Origin: Blasia pusilla
Lineage: Eukaryota; Marchantiophyta; Marchantiopsida; Blasiales
DNA length: 64,000 bases
Direction of reading: 5' to 3'
NCBI GenBank assembly: GCA_050084515.1
Contig: CM114272.1
Coordinates: 3,348,001 to 3,412,000, forward strand
Below the pieces are notes generated by a model. That model saw only the letters and a list, made by a program, of their open reading frames with translations, had not been told where the DNA came from and did not search any database. This document shows positions 1-11,394 of the stretch, piece by piece; the stretch's first letter is position 1; each line of letters begins with the position of its first letter. The translations under genes were made by a program, and so were the position numbers.

Positions 1-1407
1 GTGGTGAGAGAATGTTAGACTATGGGACTGGCTCAGGGATTCTCTCTATTGCTGCTCTGAAGGTACCTTCCACAGGGCTGTTGCCTACTCTTTTCTCCAT
101 ATCTGCTGTCTACAGGTGGGTTGGTCAAAGATTAGAACATGGATTGTGGTGGGTGATAACTGATGTGTCGAAATTCTGAACTGATTTGCTGTAATCTCCT
201 ATGCCAAAATCATATCTTTTCTCAATTCGTGGACTGACGGAAAGGGATATTTTCTGTCCAGATGGGTGCTACGAGAGCAGTGGGCGTTGATATTGATCCA
301 ATGGCAATTTCATCTGCTCAATACAATGCATTATTAAACAATCTTGAAGATCACCGTCTCCAAGTTTTCTTAGCTCCTCGGAATGGAGCTGATCCTGTTC
401 CTTCTTGTGCAGCTTATCACCCAGTTTTTGATAATGATATGGATGAGAGTATGGATAACCGAAGTTCTTCTTCTGACTTCGACATTGTTATTGCAAACAT
501 ACTTCTTAACCCATTGATTGACATGTCTGGACGAATTTCCAACTATGCTAAGCCAGGGGCATTTGTTGGACTCTCTGGAATTCTGGTTGAACAGGTATGT
601 CCTCTCTCCTCAGCAATAATCTTCCTCCTCTCCTTTGCTACTTTGTTAAACTCTTTCCTGCCTCTACACATACCAAGTTCTAGCACCACCTAAACAGGTT
701 ATAGGGTCTGGAGCTCTCTCACCAGTGACCTCCTGCCACCCTTCCCAGTGTCTAAACATATTGTATTTTGCTGCTCACCCACTATCCAGTTGGTGACCAA
801 CACTGTTTATGGTTAGCACTCATACTATATTAGAGTTTTTCCCCTTGTATCAAACTGTTTTAACTTCTTCCTCCCTCTCCAGCACTGTTCATCCAGAGCA
901 GGGTCTATTTGCGGTGGCAGGGCTTGGGACTCTCAAAATAGAATTATTAGTCCTTTTCTGTCTGATGGTTAGACACTGCGCACTTAATGCAGGAGTCATA
1001 GGCACATTCTATTGTATTCCTTCATCTTTTGGTCATTTCTTTGTCTTACACTGGACTAGTAGTAAACATCCAATATGATCACCTTCCTAACCGATGAGGT
1101 TTTCAGTCCATAAGGGTGTCTGAGGGATATCCCGAGTGCTGTGTGCGGAGCCTGTCACCGTGAGAAGGAGATGGGATGTGTGAGGTCATGGTTGACCATC
1201 ACTTCTCATTATGGATGCTCGAGATTTAACAAAGGTGCAGTTACCATTGGGCTCTTCATATTTTTCATCATTACTGAAACCTTACTGTGTTATTGGCTTC
1301 AGGTTGACCAAGTGAGAAACGTCTACTCTCGTTACCTGGACAACATGCAGGTCACGCAAGATTGTGGATGGGCTTGTGTTAGCGGATTCAGGAAGCTCCC
1401 TGAATGA
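1..1407 (+). CDS. prmA: Ribosomal protein L11 methyltransferase (PrmA)-like, 3' part, three exons
   Basis: Host gene entering from the left edge. I read exons at 1-62, 262-594 and 1303-1407 (TGA stop at 1405-1407). The introns at 63-261 and 595-1302 have GT and AG ends, and all junctions are in phase 0. The first exon ends with LDYGTGSGILSIAALK, the glycine-rich S-adenosylmethionine-binding motif I of class I methyltransferases. The next continues GATRAVGVDIDP (acidic motif II) and IVIANILLNPLIDM, the N-I-L-x-x-P block typical of PrmA and related N-methyltransferases, then a strand ending SGILVEQ. The last exon supplies the terminal sheet (GWACVSGFRKLPE). In bacteria PrmA trimethylates ribosomal protein L11. 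Plant homologues are probably organellar, but no transit peptide can be judged because the N-terminus is outside the window. About 165 residues are visible, the C-terminal half of a usual PrmA. No frameshift or stop is seen, so it is probably functional. Confidence 0.87.
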
Positions 1408-4400
1408 TTCTTTTGTGAAATGACTTGATCAGCAATCCTCCCAGATCGAGCCGAGAGGCTACTGATGGATTTTGAAGTTGGTTTGAATTTATCAGTCATA
1501 GGCAACCTTGTCGTGTCATGTCAGGCATGCTAAGTCTTGGAATTGAGAATTTTGGCTAGAGATCGAGTTGTAGGAGCTGGTCAGGAAATCTGTGGAAGTC
1601 ATTTGTAATTAGAATCTTTGTAGGATAATGTAAATGACACTTTTCGCGTATCATACCTCATGGTCGTAGTGTGGTCTGCTCTGATCCATTCTGAAATTCT
1701 ATGTTGATATATTGAGGGTGACATGATTGAGGGTGACGTGTGCCAGTAACCTTGTGTCCGAGAGATGGAGTTCTCTGAAGTTCGGGGCAGTATTTTAGCT
1801 CTCGTCCCTAGTTCATGAAACTTCCACCCCACTTTTTCCTCATGAAGACGGGTTTTGAACAAGTTACGTGGAATATGCCATTGGTTGAAATAAGCATAGC
1901 CATCACTCCCAGCGGTCTGCCTGAGAATGTTGTAGTAACTGAAACAGCACAGCCGTCGGTCCCGGCGTGGTCTTCTTCCCTTCCTACGAGTTCGTTTTCT
2001 GATGGACCCGGGCAGTGGACGAACCAATCTGAAGTCCACAAGAGAAAATGCGTTTCACGTCGCTAAAAGAGTAAAAAACTCTCTTTCATGAGTAAAATTC
2101 CAATGCCCCGTGTGGTGCGGTGAAGATCCGGGTTATTCCGGCCTCATTCCGCATGCCGTCCCAAATTTGAACTTATATGTTCCGGACAGATAGTAAGCAC
2201 TGCTCCTTCAAATACTGCCGCTTCCAGGATCTGTCTTAGACGACCGCTCTCTTCCGCGCCGTGTATTGAATCATCCAATTATCGTAAGGGAATGTCTATC
2301 ATCTCTTGGGAAGGAGCAGATGTTTCACATTAATTTCCTAATTAATATTACCCTCGAGAGTACAGTTCAGTTACTCGGCCATGCAATCTTGTTCTGAGGG
2401 TTCAGATGGGTCGCCACCAGTATCTACAGATCCCACTCCTGGACGTCTCTTACCCCCGGTAGCAGTTGACAGACCGTTTTGCACAAGGATGGGATCATTC
2501 CATGAACCGCTCTTGAACCTAACCGAAATTTACAAAAGATCCATACTGGACGATTAGAATGAAAGTTGGATTAGTTCCTGATCCAAATCATCGAGTAACC
2601 CTCATCTTAACGTACTTAATCTAGGGTAGTTTTAATAAATTGGGTATCTCACAAAATTACTTTAAATTACTTTCAAATAATTTCCAGCGAGATTGTAGAC
2701 TGCAATAGACAAGTTCGTGGGTAGAAATGCGTTTAGGATCGTAAAATCCTCTTCACCCTCCTTCCCTCCGGCAGCTGTATCCCTCGGACTCTTCTTCTAG
2801 AGACCAAACCGCAAGAAGCCAAATCGGGGATTTCTATGGGAGCCTAAACTTGAAGAAAGTATTAGAAAAGTGATTAAGTGTTTTTTTACGAAAAATAAAA
2901 AGTGTTTGAAAATTTTATATTAGTATTAATGATATTACACATAAATTTAATTTTTTTATATTCATAACATTTTTCTCCAATTATCATATGTCAATAAAGT
3001 AGTATCAATAATATTTTTTTAAAATTATATTTAAAATTTAATTTAATTTTAAAATGTAAATATAATTTACACTTTTTTAAATCTTGAAAGAGTAGAAAAA
3101 TTTCAGTTGCCTGTACCAGAGACGTAGTCCACTCGCACCAACAAAACTGAAGGCCTGAGTCAGACGGCACGATTCCAGATAACATATCGCCACTTGCGTC
3201 CGCAAGGATGCGCTGAGATCTGCCCGTGATGCTTCTACTCACAAATGATCGGAGCAGTTTTCCAGAGGCCACGGTGAGAGTCGTCGTTATGCTTTGGGGA
3301 TCTTGCGGGAAACGAAATCCGCTTGAGGGAGGATGATCTATGTTCATCATGTCTAGGTTTGGTTATCGAGCGGGTCTGGGTGGAGGTTAGAGATTTTGAG
3401 TCGGTGAGAAGGAGGATTCCTCAATTGAAATTGTCACTAGACCGAGTCCAAAATAAGCACGAAAAGTGAGCGAACCATCTACAGCAGTTACTATGTCAAC
3501 TACCGGTATGAATTGATGCAAATATGTATACCTACAAGATGTGAAACTCACGGAAGAAGGAGAAATAGAATTCTATCCCTATCCCGTCAAGAATATTGCC
3601 ACTCTCTTCATGATCTTGGAAGTGATTGTCATCTTTGAGAGATTCCATCAAGTCAGACGATCTATGGACGCGGCCGCTGCACGCTTCGCTCATGTTCTGC
3701 TCGTTCTAGGAACGCAGTGCTTAGATAACGTTCCATACGTGTGATTGTAACTCAATTTCTCACCATGCTCACGAGTACTTCTGCTGACGATAGTCCACCG
3801 CTCTCAACGTTGAAGTTCGGGATCACGCGAGCATCCCAACGCGGACATGACGGCAAGTGGAATCTTTGAATGAAATCTGGTGATGAACACATAGTACTTC
3901 GTATGCTCCGTGAAGATTGCTTCAAGTACACCAATGAGGAAGAATCCATCCTTTGCTCCAACAAGCGAAGATTGTTTCAATTACACCAATAAAGAAGAAC
4001 CCATCATTTGCTCCAACATGCTCTCCAAGTAGCGCCTCTGGAGGGGACGGTACGCGTTTGTCTTTGTGTTTGGGAAAACTTACATTTACCTAGTAGTGAA
4101 GAAAATGCATTAAGTGGGTTTTCCAAAGATGAAAACAACCCTAGTCCGACGAGGATTATATAAGATTTTGGATTATAATCTTGTATAAGTATTATAAAAT
4201 CTTAGCATACTTTTGATAAATCTTAGCCATTAATTTTCATAATAGATTGAGAATTGAGGAACATTTCTAGTCACGCGCTTTTGATTTTATTTGTTTATAA
4301 CAAGGATCTTTAATTTGGAACGTCAAAATTTGAACATAAATGTAACCTAGGTGTGATGCCTTGGATCTAATCTTGATCACTACTCAAATCTAATATGATT

Positions 4401-4909
4401 GTATTAGGGTTACTTATACTTATATTGACAAGTATAAGTAGCAATGTTAATCCGGTCTCTCTTTAAAGGTGAAGTCTCTAGAAGGGAGGAAAGGATTTTC
4501 AAACTTTTATACGATAGGATGGAAATTCAATTGTGAGGCAAAAAATTTTTTCTTCCAAATGCAACACTTGATTGGTGTCCATCTAGTATTGTGGAGTTCA
4601 ATAGTAGTATTAATTGTGACTTAGGTAATGCTAGGATAAAAAGATGCTCTAGTGCTCTAAAGTTCTAAATGACCTCCAATCCATCCCAAAAAGACTTGGT
4701 CTAATATGGTCCCTCATAGCTACCTACGCTAGGTCTAGCCCTCATGAGCCTAAGACGTCCTCTTCTTCATGCCATTTTCTCATAGTGGGTATGGATGGGA
4801 ACCTAAGTGTTGGTTCTAGAATTAATTATAGGTGGGAGGATAATGAAAGTTCTACTCCACTTTCCAATCAATGTATGACTAACATGGAATTGACATTTTG
4901 ATGTTATGG
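1408..4909. other. Intergenic region, no recognised gene
   Basis: The first few hundred bases are probably the 3' UTR of the PrmA-like gene. At 1599-2066 both strands are open (about 146 codons on minus, 83 on plus), but neither translation resembles a family I know and no splice context decides between them. A minus-strand frame at 2991-3350 begins in sequence of balanced composition and runs into an AT-rich tail at 2870-3080, so it is probably chance or an exon I cannot identify. A 67-codon plus frame at 3541-3744 is also unrecognised. From about 4060 to 4909 the DNA is AT-rich and without coding signal. Confidence 0.5.
3912..4021. repeat. Tandem duplication of a 55-bp unit
   Basis: Two adjacent units, 3912-3966 and 3967-4021, both start GAAGATTG and end GCTCCAACA(A/T)GC, with a few substitutions between them. 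No coding role is apparent. Confidence 0.85.
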
Positions 4910-4913
4910 TGTA

Positions 4914-5557
4914 TGTCGTGCGCATACACATCGCTACACAACATACAACGTTATCACCGAACACACACAAAAATACACACGATCCCATGTTAACTCATGT
5001 CATCCAAACAACGAGACAAGAACTACCAAAATATCTCCAATAAATCAAGATCGAATCTCTCTCAACACCATAGCTCTCAAATGTGTGTACTCTCATATGT
5101 CGCTCTCAATGTCAAACCAAATCCACTCTCCTAATGAGAGGCTTGGGTTACACAGACAAGGCAAGCAAGACCATAACTCCGTCGCCTCATGCCTAGAGGT
5201 TCAACAAAGAGAGAATGAGCTCTCAAGCTCTCTCTCCTTGAGATATACCCCTCCTCTCTCCCAAGCTCTCTCCATGGTAACATATGCTCCCAAGTCATTT
5301 CCTTGGCTCTTGACCTAATGTAGGAGGTTAAAGGTTATTTACCAAAAATAGAAAGTTGATCATATATTCAAATTGGTATTTACCTAAAAGATTAAGTTCC
5401 TCAATATGGCTCCAAATTAGCCGAAACGAAGGAAAAAATTGCTCTTTTGAGGTCTCACGGGGCCTCAGCAAGTCATCCTCAACCTCTTGAGCTTGTCCTC
5501 TACTACTCGTAAAGGCGCTTTACTAGATCTCACCGATCTATCCTAAAAGACGTGACA
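4914..5557 (-). repeat. Left (3') LTR of G1 copy 1, modules A+B
   Basis: Begins TGTCGTGCGCATACAC and ends GACGTGACA. It consists of a 126-bp module A (4914 to about 5040), shared with 12539 and 36830, and module B (about 5041-5557), shared with 9250-9704, 18570-19051, 36958-37385 and 59300-59830. The right terminal region carries a different module (C) next to B. Confidence 0.75.
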
Positions 5558-5560
5558 GAT

Positions 5561-5679
5561 ATTGTGCACATACACATCGCTCTCACCGGATACACACACA
5601 AACACGCACGATCCCATGCTAACTCAAGGCATGCAAACAATGAGACAAAAAGTACCAAAATATCTCCAATCGTCCCCCT
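5561..5679 (-). repeat. Second copy of module A plus polypurine tract of G1 copy 1
   Basis: Bases 5561-5670 repeat module A in direct orientation, so module B is flanked by A on both sides. Immediately after, CGTCCCCCT (read AGGGGGACG on the element's sense strand) looks like the polypurine tract used for plus-strand DNA priming. The same A-B-A-tract arrangement recurs at 36830-37526. Confidence 0.65.
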
Positions 5680-6021
5680 AGCTAGTGGCTAGGTCCCTCT
5701 AACTCCAGATAGCCATCTATCGCTACCTACCACGACATACATCTCTCGAACGCTAAGAGCAAGAAGGCCGGGTGCTCATACGGCCCCATGGTTAGTCGCC
5801 TTCTTGTCATCCATGTCACGGACACAAGTCAGAATGTAGAACTACCTACTCTATGTATATTTGGGACACATCCATCGTCCCTAAGGAACCCTCGTGAGAG
5901 GTGGCATCAAGCATGCCATATGCCATCCTCTCGAACATCCATCAAAGACTAGCATAGTGGCTGTACCACGGGCAGAACGAGACAACATACAACACAAGCT
6001 TGCAGAAACTAATGCTAAGCT

Positions 6022-6385
6022 TCAATGATCTATACCGTCAATTTTTGGAAGGTGATACGACGTACAGTTACGCACATAGTCCTTCCAAACCATACCATCG
6101 CGTCCCTCCAATAAGAGAATATATGATGGCAAAACCTCACGTACTCTCAAGATGATGCGCCTTGCAATCACATCCAACGTCGTGGATGCCGTCTGCTGCA
6201 AGTAGACATAGTCTCCTTGATGAAACCTCCAGATAGTAGGTTGATAACCATCCCCCAAATAGTCGCATACCTCAATGTATCACAATGTTGCGCAATCGCC
6301 AAGTTCTCAAACGCCATGGGCATTACTCTCTAGAATAACTCAACCCTCTAAATATTCTCTCATCCATACATCAGGGTCATCAAGG
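6022..6385 (-). pseudogene. G1 copy 1 integrase C-terminal fragment
   Basis: Reading leftward from about 6385, the frame contains RFHQGDYVYLQQT, then IILRVREVLPSYILLLEGRD and VWKDYVRNC. This matches the integrase tail of G1 copy 3 (37836-38339) and is typical of the small beta-barrel C-terminal domain of gypsy integrases. The zinc-binding and catalytic core domains are absent because of the internal deletion. It follows directly on gag sequence, which is not the normal order, so it cannot be a working protein. Confidence 0.8.
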
Positions 6386-7640
6386 TTCAACACCTAGCGC
6401 GTGTATGACCATACCTCTAACAATAGTCACAATGATAACTTCCTGGTGCATCACTATCTCCTCCTTCATGCTGAGGCACACGTCCATGACCTTGACGAGT
6501 GCAACCGCGCTAATGATGGGCTCCACCACATGACCAACAAAGAATCGTAGGCGGGTGCTACTGAGCCGCATATGAAGGCGAAGGTCTCTGTGGCACGAAC
6601 TCCCGGTATCCTCCCTGAGCTCGCGATGCCAGAGTCGACCTATCTCAGAGTTCACGTTGATGCACTAGTGGTGCAGGAAATCGTTACTGCTATCGCCCAA
6701 AACCCATGGTGGCTACGCTCTCCTCCGCCATGTTGTGCTCAATGTTCTCGGCGGTCCTAAAAACATCTCTCAATATAGGGGAGGTGTTCATAAGAAGCAG
6801 CATCTCCCAGACTCGTGCCCGCACGGTTTGGTCCTGCATCGCGTACCATGACTGGATAGCCTAAGCCTCTGTCTACCCTTGAGTGACATTAATCAACCGA
6901 CGCAAGAGAGTGTAAGCCTCACGCAAACTCTCATCCAGGCCCCTCTGGAAGTCGTGGATGCTCCGCAACTTCTCCGTCCGTACCTCTGGTAGCTCGCCCT
7001 CAACTCAGAGAAGAACTCAACCACAAGGTTGAAACTAGGACGAACTTGACTAGACGGTGCAACTGCTCCAGTGCGAGTGACCCCTCCTAAAACATCACTA
7101 GTGGAAGAAGAAGTAGCCTCTCTTGACTCCTCCTCCTCATCTAGGAATGGCTCCATCCATATGCATGACATAGTGTGGGTTATAGTAGAGTCTTCATGCC
7201 TTAATCTCAGGAGCATATCTGTTGGAGAACTCATGGTAATCGTCCATGGGCGTCCTCTCTAAATGCTGGAACATACCATTCCATGTTGTAAGCGGGTTGA
7301 ACTCTCTAGAGTTCCTAGCCCGCTATGAGTTACACGAACTCCTCAATTCCATAATGAAGTCGTGTAGCTCTATAGTGCCTACAACACCCGAAAACCTACG
7401 CGGTCCTCTACCCCGGTCGTTCATCTCGTACGCCCAACTGGTAGGACCACTCATTGTGTACGGTGGATCACTAACATACTGCTCTACACGCTCCCCCTTG
7501 TGTGAAGACGACATAGAAGGAGATCGAGGTGGTTTCTTACGTGGAGACTGTTGAAACCTCGCACCACTCCGGGTAAACCCTCTAGGGCTACTCTCAGGTC
7601 CACTACCTCGCCTCTCAAAATCCTGAATGGACGCCATGAT
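6386..7640 (-). pseudogene. G1 copy 1 gag (nucleocapsid) relic
   Basis: A minus-strand gag region. The N-terminal part (7323-7637) is rich in Arg, Ser and Pro. It is followed by a segment whose counterpart in copy 2 reads EEEESREATSSSTSDVLGG (here about 7080-7150). Two zinc knuckles lie near the left end. One is CWSCGGAHH...C (about 6490-6530); the other is CDYC-x4-H-x4-C at about 6399-6440, with a stop inside. Gag would package element RNA and coat the particle. Stops and frameshifts interrupt the reading throughout. Copies 2 and 3 carry the equivalent region at 15970-17375 and, mostly lost, near 42730. Confidence 0.7.
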
Positions 7641-7980
7641 GACCCTCGTGCCCCTCTCACACGATCACTCTCAATCTCCTGAGTAATCCCTCAATCATTC
7701 AACTAAACATGCGGCACTCAATCTATCCTCTCTCATTGAGACGTGTGCTGTCCGCCAACAAGTGGCGTGGTGCGGAAAATCAATTGATCTATCGTCTCAT
7801 CGACAAACCATCCTCAACTCTGGACATCCCACACAGGTCTATGTCCCCTAAACCCATACATCATCGATGCTCTCAACATCAACACAAAATCCAATATCCC
7901 AAATAACTTTCCAATACTCAAAAATCCCTAACACGTGCAGGGCAAAAGACTAGAATGGGTAACCTGACAATAAATATTGA
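7641..7980. other. G1 copy 1 leader region between gag and right terminal repeat
   Basis: A non-coding stretch upstream of gag on the minus strand. No convincing primer-binding site could be placed here, so the inner edge of the right LTR is uncertain. Copy 2 lacks this interval: its gag joins the terminal region directly near 17275. Confidence 0.45.
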
Positions 7981-9704
7981 TGTCGCTCCTCAGCAATTAC
8001 AAATCTCGACCCCTACTTGGTCGTAAAGAAAACTCCTCCAAATAGCACGTCGTACTCTCCTGGTACTAACGATGCTCGAATCTTCTCGATGTGGGATGTA
8101 GGTCCAGCGGTTCGGTGCGGCATGGAATGGCTACAAATGGCACAACACTCGAGAATTGGATGCGGCACTCCGTGGCATATCCTCCTTAGTCAACAAAACG
8201 CAATCTGCTCCTACTGATGGTGTGGCTCGAGATCGAGACGATGCGGTGCGGCCACGACACGGAAATTGGCGGTGTGTTGCGGTTATGGGCGTCACGGTAC
8301 TCGATCATCATCGAGCGGCTACCAATCACAACATAACAAAGTGGAAAAGAAACTACGATCCCATGAGTCCAGAAAGGTCACACTGCCAAAGTCGCGAGTT
8401 AACAAGTGGCAATGACTCATATAGACTCACCAAGTACGGGAGCGGCTGCCCTACTTGGCCATTGGTGATTGGTCATTATCTTGAATAGTGGCGGCGGAGG
8501 CGCTAACTCGTATTGACGGCGGCAGCGGCAATTAATAGCAACGGCGGTAAATGGCGATAGCGATAACTCACGTCGGTAGCAACTCACGACGGTGGCAATG
8601 GCACATGACAAGAGCAACGGCAACCAACGATGTTGAAAGTGACAAGTGGCGGCGGAAAAGGGTGGCAAAGGGCGGCGAGAGCGGAGGTGAGGACGGTTAC
8701 GGCAACTGGGTTAGGGTTTGGCCATTTTTACCCTAAAAATTGGTAGTTTGCAAAATCGGCCATAACTTGTTACTCGCAGCTCCAAATTGCGCACCATCTA
8801 TTGCACAACTTCACCATCTACGACAAAGTTAAAAAATATTTTGAATCAAAAAATCCTATAAAAACTGATGGGGACTTTCGTAAAGCCCAACGTCTCTTTC
8901 TCCTACACAAAATTTGGCAGCGCTTCCGCGCTGATTTCTCCAAACAAAAATGTAAAACCTATGAAAATACAAATCCGCAAGCTAGATGGTGCTCTCGAGA
9001 GCACCAACATGGGGCAACCTGCCCCCATAATCAATCCCTATATGAAATTGGGTAGCGCTTCCGCACGCCACTCTCTCACACAAAAAAATTGGCACACAAA
9101 CGTCAAAATAGCGCGGCTCTTGCTCTCGTGAGGATTCCCATGAGCCATGAAGTGGGAAACAAAGTCCCCAACCTGCACCAACCATCAAGCAACCAACAAG
9201 GCTCCCCCATGAACCTCTCTCACCCTCTCATTCTTTCTTTGTAAATCAAGATCCAATCTCTCTAAATACCATAGCTCTCAAATGTGTGCACTCTCATATG
9301 TCGCTCTCAATGTCAAACCAAACACACTCTCCTAATGCGAGGCTTGGGTTACATGCACAAGGCAAGCAAGACCATAGCTCCACCGCCTCATGCCAAGAGG
9401 TTCAACAAAGAGAGAATGAGCTCTCAAGCTCTCTCTCCTTGAGGTATGCCCCTCCCCTTTCCCAAGCTCTCTCCATGGTAACCTATGCTCCCAAGTCATC
9501 TCCTTGGTTCTTGACCTGATGTAGGAGGTCAAAGGCCACTTACCAAAAATATAAAGTCAACCATATACTCAAAATGAAGGGGAAACCTGTTCTCTCAGGT
9601 TTCCTAGGGCCTGAGCAGGTCATTCTTGACCTCATGAGCCTGTCCTCCACTACTTGCGAAGGCGTTGTACTAGATTTCACCTATCTATCCTAAAAGACGT
9701 GACA
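7981..9704 (-). repeat. Right (5') terminal region of G1 copy 1, modules C+B
   Basis: Starts TGTCGCTCCT and ends GACGTGACA. The inner part (module C, about 7981-9240) is GC-rich with GGC runs and recurs at 17276-18560 and 58346-59290. The outer part (module B) also occurs in the left LTR. On the element's sense strand this would be the promoter-bearing 5' LTR. The mismatch with the left LTR (A+B) is unexplained. Confidence 0.6.
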
Positions 9705-10440
9705 TGTAGGATTGAGATTTATTCAATGGAATCTTGCATCGATGATGTAGTGTATCTACATAATAGATGGATATTCCACCTCTATTGCAAGAGCTATAAT
9801 GGTGGATACCTATCCTCACAGAATAGTTCACAATATCCTTCTAGGAAGGATTCCTTGAGTAGGTCTTTGGTGGAAGTCTTACAAGCACGTACAATGGAGA
9901 ACCTCTGTTAGATTTCATTAGAGCATTCATTACATGGCCTAGTAATATAGCTACAAAAACTACTACATGGGGTCGATATGAGAATATAAAAGTATGATCT
10001 CATTTCCCTACGTAGTATTCAAAGAAAAATTTTCTTAAAAGATTCTAAGGGATTTTAGCTTCTTATTGGATTAGCTTCAATTCATATGAGATGTATCCAA
10101 CCTTTTTTGAAAACCAACAATAATTCTAGATGTGCATAAAAATTGATGAGTCAAGTGAAAGAAAGCTACAAGATATGCCATGAATGTTTGCAAAGTATCA
10201 CAAATATTCAGTTATAGAAAACAAATATTGATAATATGAATATTAGGATGAGTAAGCACTTAGATTAAAAAACATCTATCAACATCCAAGTTGTGATTCT
10301 TATGATTGGTCATACATAATAGATCCTTTTACGGATACAACTTACAAAGAATGATGGAATCTATCTCACTATTCGAGAGAAAGTTGTGCATTGTGTGAAT
10401 CCAAATAATAAAGTTGGTAGTCAAAGACTAGAGTATCACC

Positions 10441-11046
10441 TTGTTGGTATTTTCATTACCCAATATGACCCGCAGTCTTACACACCACAAAGTTCTTGAA
10501 ATTAAGGGACTTAGTCACCTACGGAATCATGCATTGTTAAAGATGGATGAGGCTTGGGTACATGCTACTTGGAGTGTTCAACCATACTCTAGAGGATGGT
10601 TGAAGAAATTAATGGGCAAGAGGAAGAGAGCCTACATGCACACATATTGGTGTGAGAAACAATATCCACACATACGGAGAAGAAGCTATCAGAGTAAGAT
10701 ATATCACAGTCTTACATACCACAAAGTTCTTGAAATTAAGGGACTTACTCACCTACGGAATCATGCATTGTTAAAGATGGATGAGGCTTGGTTACATGCT
10801 ACTTGGAGTGTTCAACCGTACTCCAAAGGATGGTTGAAGGAATTAATGGGCAAGAGGAAGAGAGCCTACATGCACATATATTGGTATAAGAAACAATATC
10901 CACACATATGGAGAAGAAGCTATCAGAGTAAGATATATCACATCTGGCATCCAAAAACTCTTATAGACATTTGTATTGCCAATATACGTTGGAAGATGTT
11001 CGTTCAACCAGAGAGAAAGATTGGAATGAAACCTTTCAGGAAATAA
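10441..11046 (+). CDS. Uncharacterised 201-codon frame with 78-residue tandem duplication
   Basis: An open plus-strand frame, mostly made of two copies of a 78-residue unit. Copy one starts at about 10473 and copy two at about 10707, a period of 234 bp, so the duplication keeps the frame. Both contain HKVLEIKGL, LRNHALLKMDEAW, HATWSVQPYS, LMGKRKRAYMH and RRSYQSKIYH, with scattered substitutions. The protein is basic and rich in Lys, Arg, His and Tyr. There is no signal peptide, membrane segment or known motif. It lies among transposon relics with no sign of introns or a promoter, so it may be a fragment of an unknown element rather than a host gene. Confidence 0.35.
   Translation: MLVFSLPNMTRSLTHHKVLEIKGLSHLRNHALLKMDEAWVHATWSVQPYSRGWLKKLMGKRKRAYMHTYWCEKQYPHIRRRSYQSKIYHSLTYHKVLEIKGLTHLRNHALLKMDEAWLHATWSVQPYSKGWLKELMGKRKRAYMHIYWYKKQYPHIWRRSYQSKIYHIWHPKTLIDICIANIRWKMFVQPERKIGMKPFRK
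10473..10940. repeat. Two tandem 234-bp units
   Basis: Units at about 10473-10706 and 10707-10940, mostly identical, differing at scattered positions without indels. Confidence 0.9.
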
Positions 11047-11394
11047 GTGAATCATTCCACACCATGGTCCATTTGTCTTGCTTCATAGATAGTCGACAAA
11101 GGGTTGTGACAAGGTAGAACTTTATGCCTCCCAATTTGGCAACACAATGAACACATCCATAGTTTCGGAAAAACAAGCTTTGAGGATGCATTAAGAAGTT
11201 TGAGAGATGAAAAGACGTGGATTGGCTATGAGGACTTGGGAAAAAATGCCGTAATCCAAAGGACGATGCAAGCAATAAAATACTAAAGCTAATACTTGAG
11301 GAGATTGGAGATCCCCACAAGAAAAGAACTATGTAAGACAAGAAAAGAGAGAAACTCATTTGTTTGCCTGAATTTTTTACATGGAAGTATATAT

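Larger units (their letters stand above)
4914..9704 (-). mobile_element. G1 copy 1: deleted Ty3/gypsy element
   Basis: A minus-strand gypsy element bounded by TGTCGTGCGC on the left and GACGTGACA on the right, with a 4-bp target duplication (tgta at 4910-4913 and 9705-9708). The order on the minus strand is a right terminal region, gag, a fragment of integrase, a purine tract and a left LTR. Protease, methyltransferase, reverse transcriptase, RNase H and most of integrase are missing. The gag zinc knuckle (about 6399-6440) lies almost directly against the integrase tail (about 6380), so one large internal deletion removed them. Compared with copies 2 and 3 this is a non-autonomous derivative. 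Confidence 0.85.
9705..11394. other. Unrecognised region between G1 copy 1 and Copia-1
   Basis: AT-rich DNA carrying one long plus-strand frame (10441-11046, described separately). Joining the flanks of the G1 insertion (up to 4913 and from 9709) gives continuous sequence across the target site, so this DNA and 4060-4913 were once adjacent. I recognise no gene or element in it. Confidence 0.5.

Noticed and set aside
262-693. A stand-alone 143-codon protein
   Set aside because: The frame after 594 reads into an intron beginning GTATGT. The real exon ends at 594 and continues at 1303.
809-1078. An 89-codon frame
   Set aside because: It lies wholly inside the 595-1302 intron of the PrmA-like gene and has no motif.
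2991-3350. A 119-codon minus-strand gene
   Set aside because: The C-terminal third is translation of an AT-rich tract. No family, and no splice site or promoter I could support.
5085-5318. A conserved small protein of about 77 residues starting MYSHMSLSMSNQ, also at 9286, 18620, 37002 and 59360
   Set aside because: The recurrence is explained by LTR module B of G1. The frame is antisense to the element and is conserved only because the DNA is repeated.
4914-5670. A miniature terminal-repeat element (module A as LTR, module B as body)
   Set aside because: The second A abuts the G1 purine tract in two copies, and element termini with target duplications lie at A-left and B-right. It is therefore part of G1, although the A-B-A layout stays unexplained.
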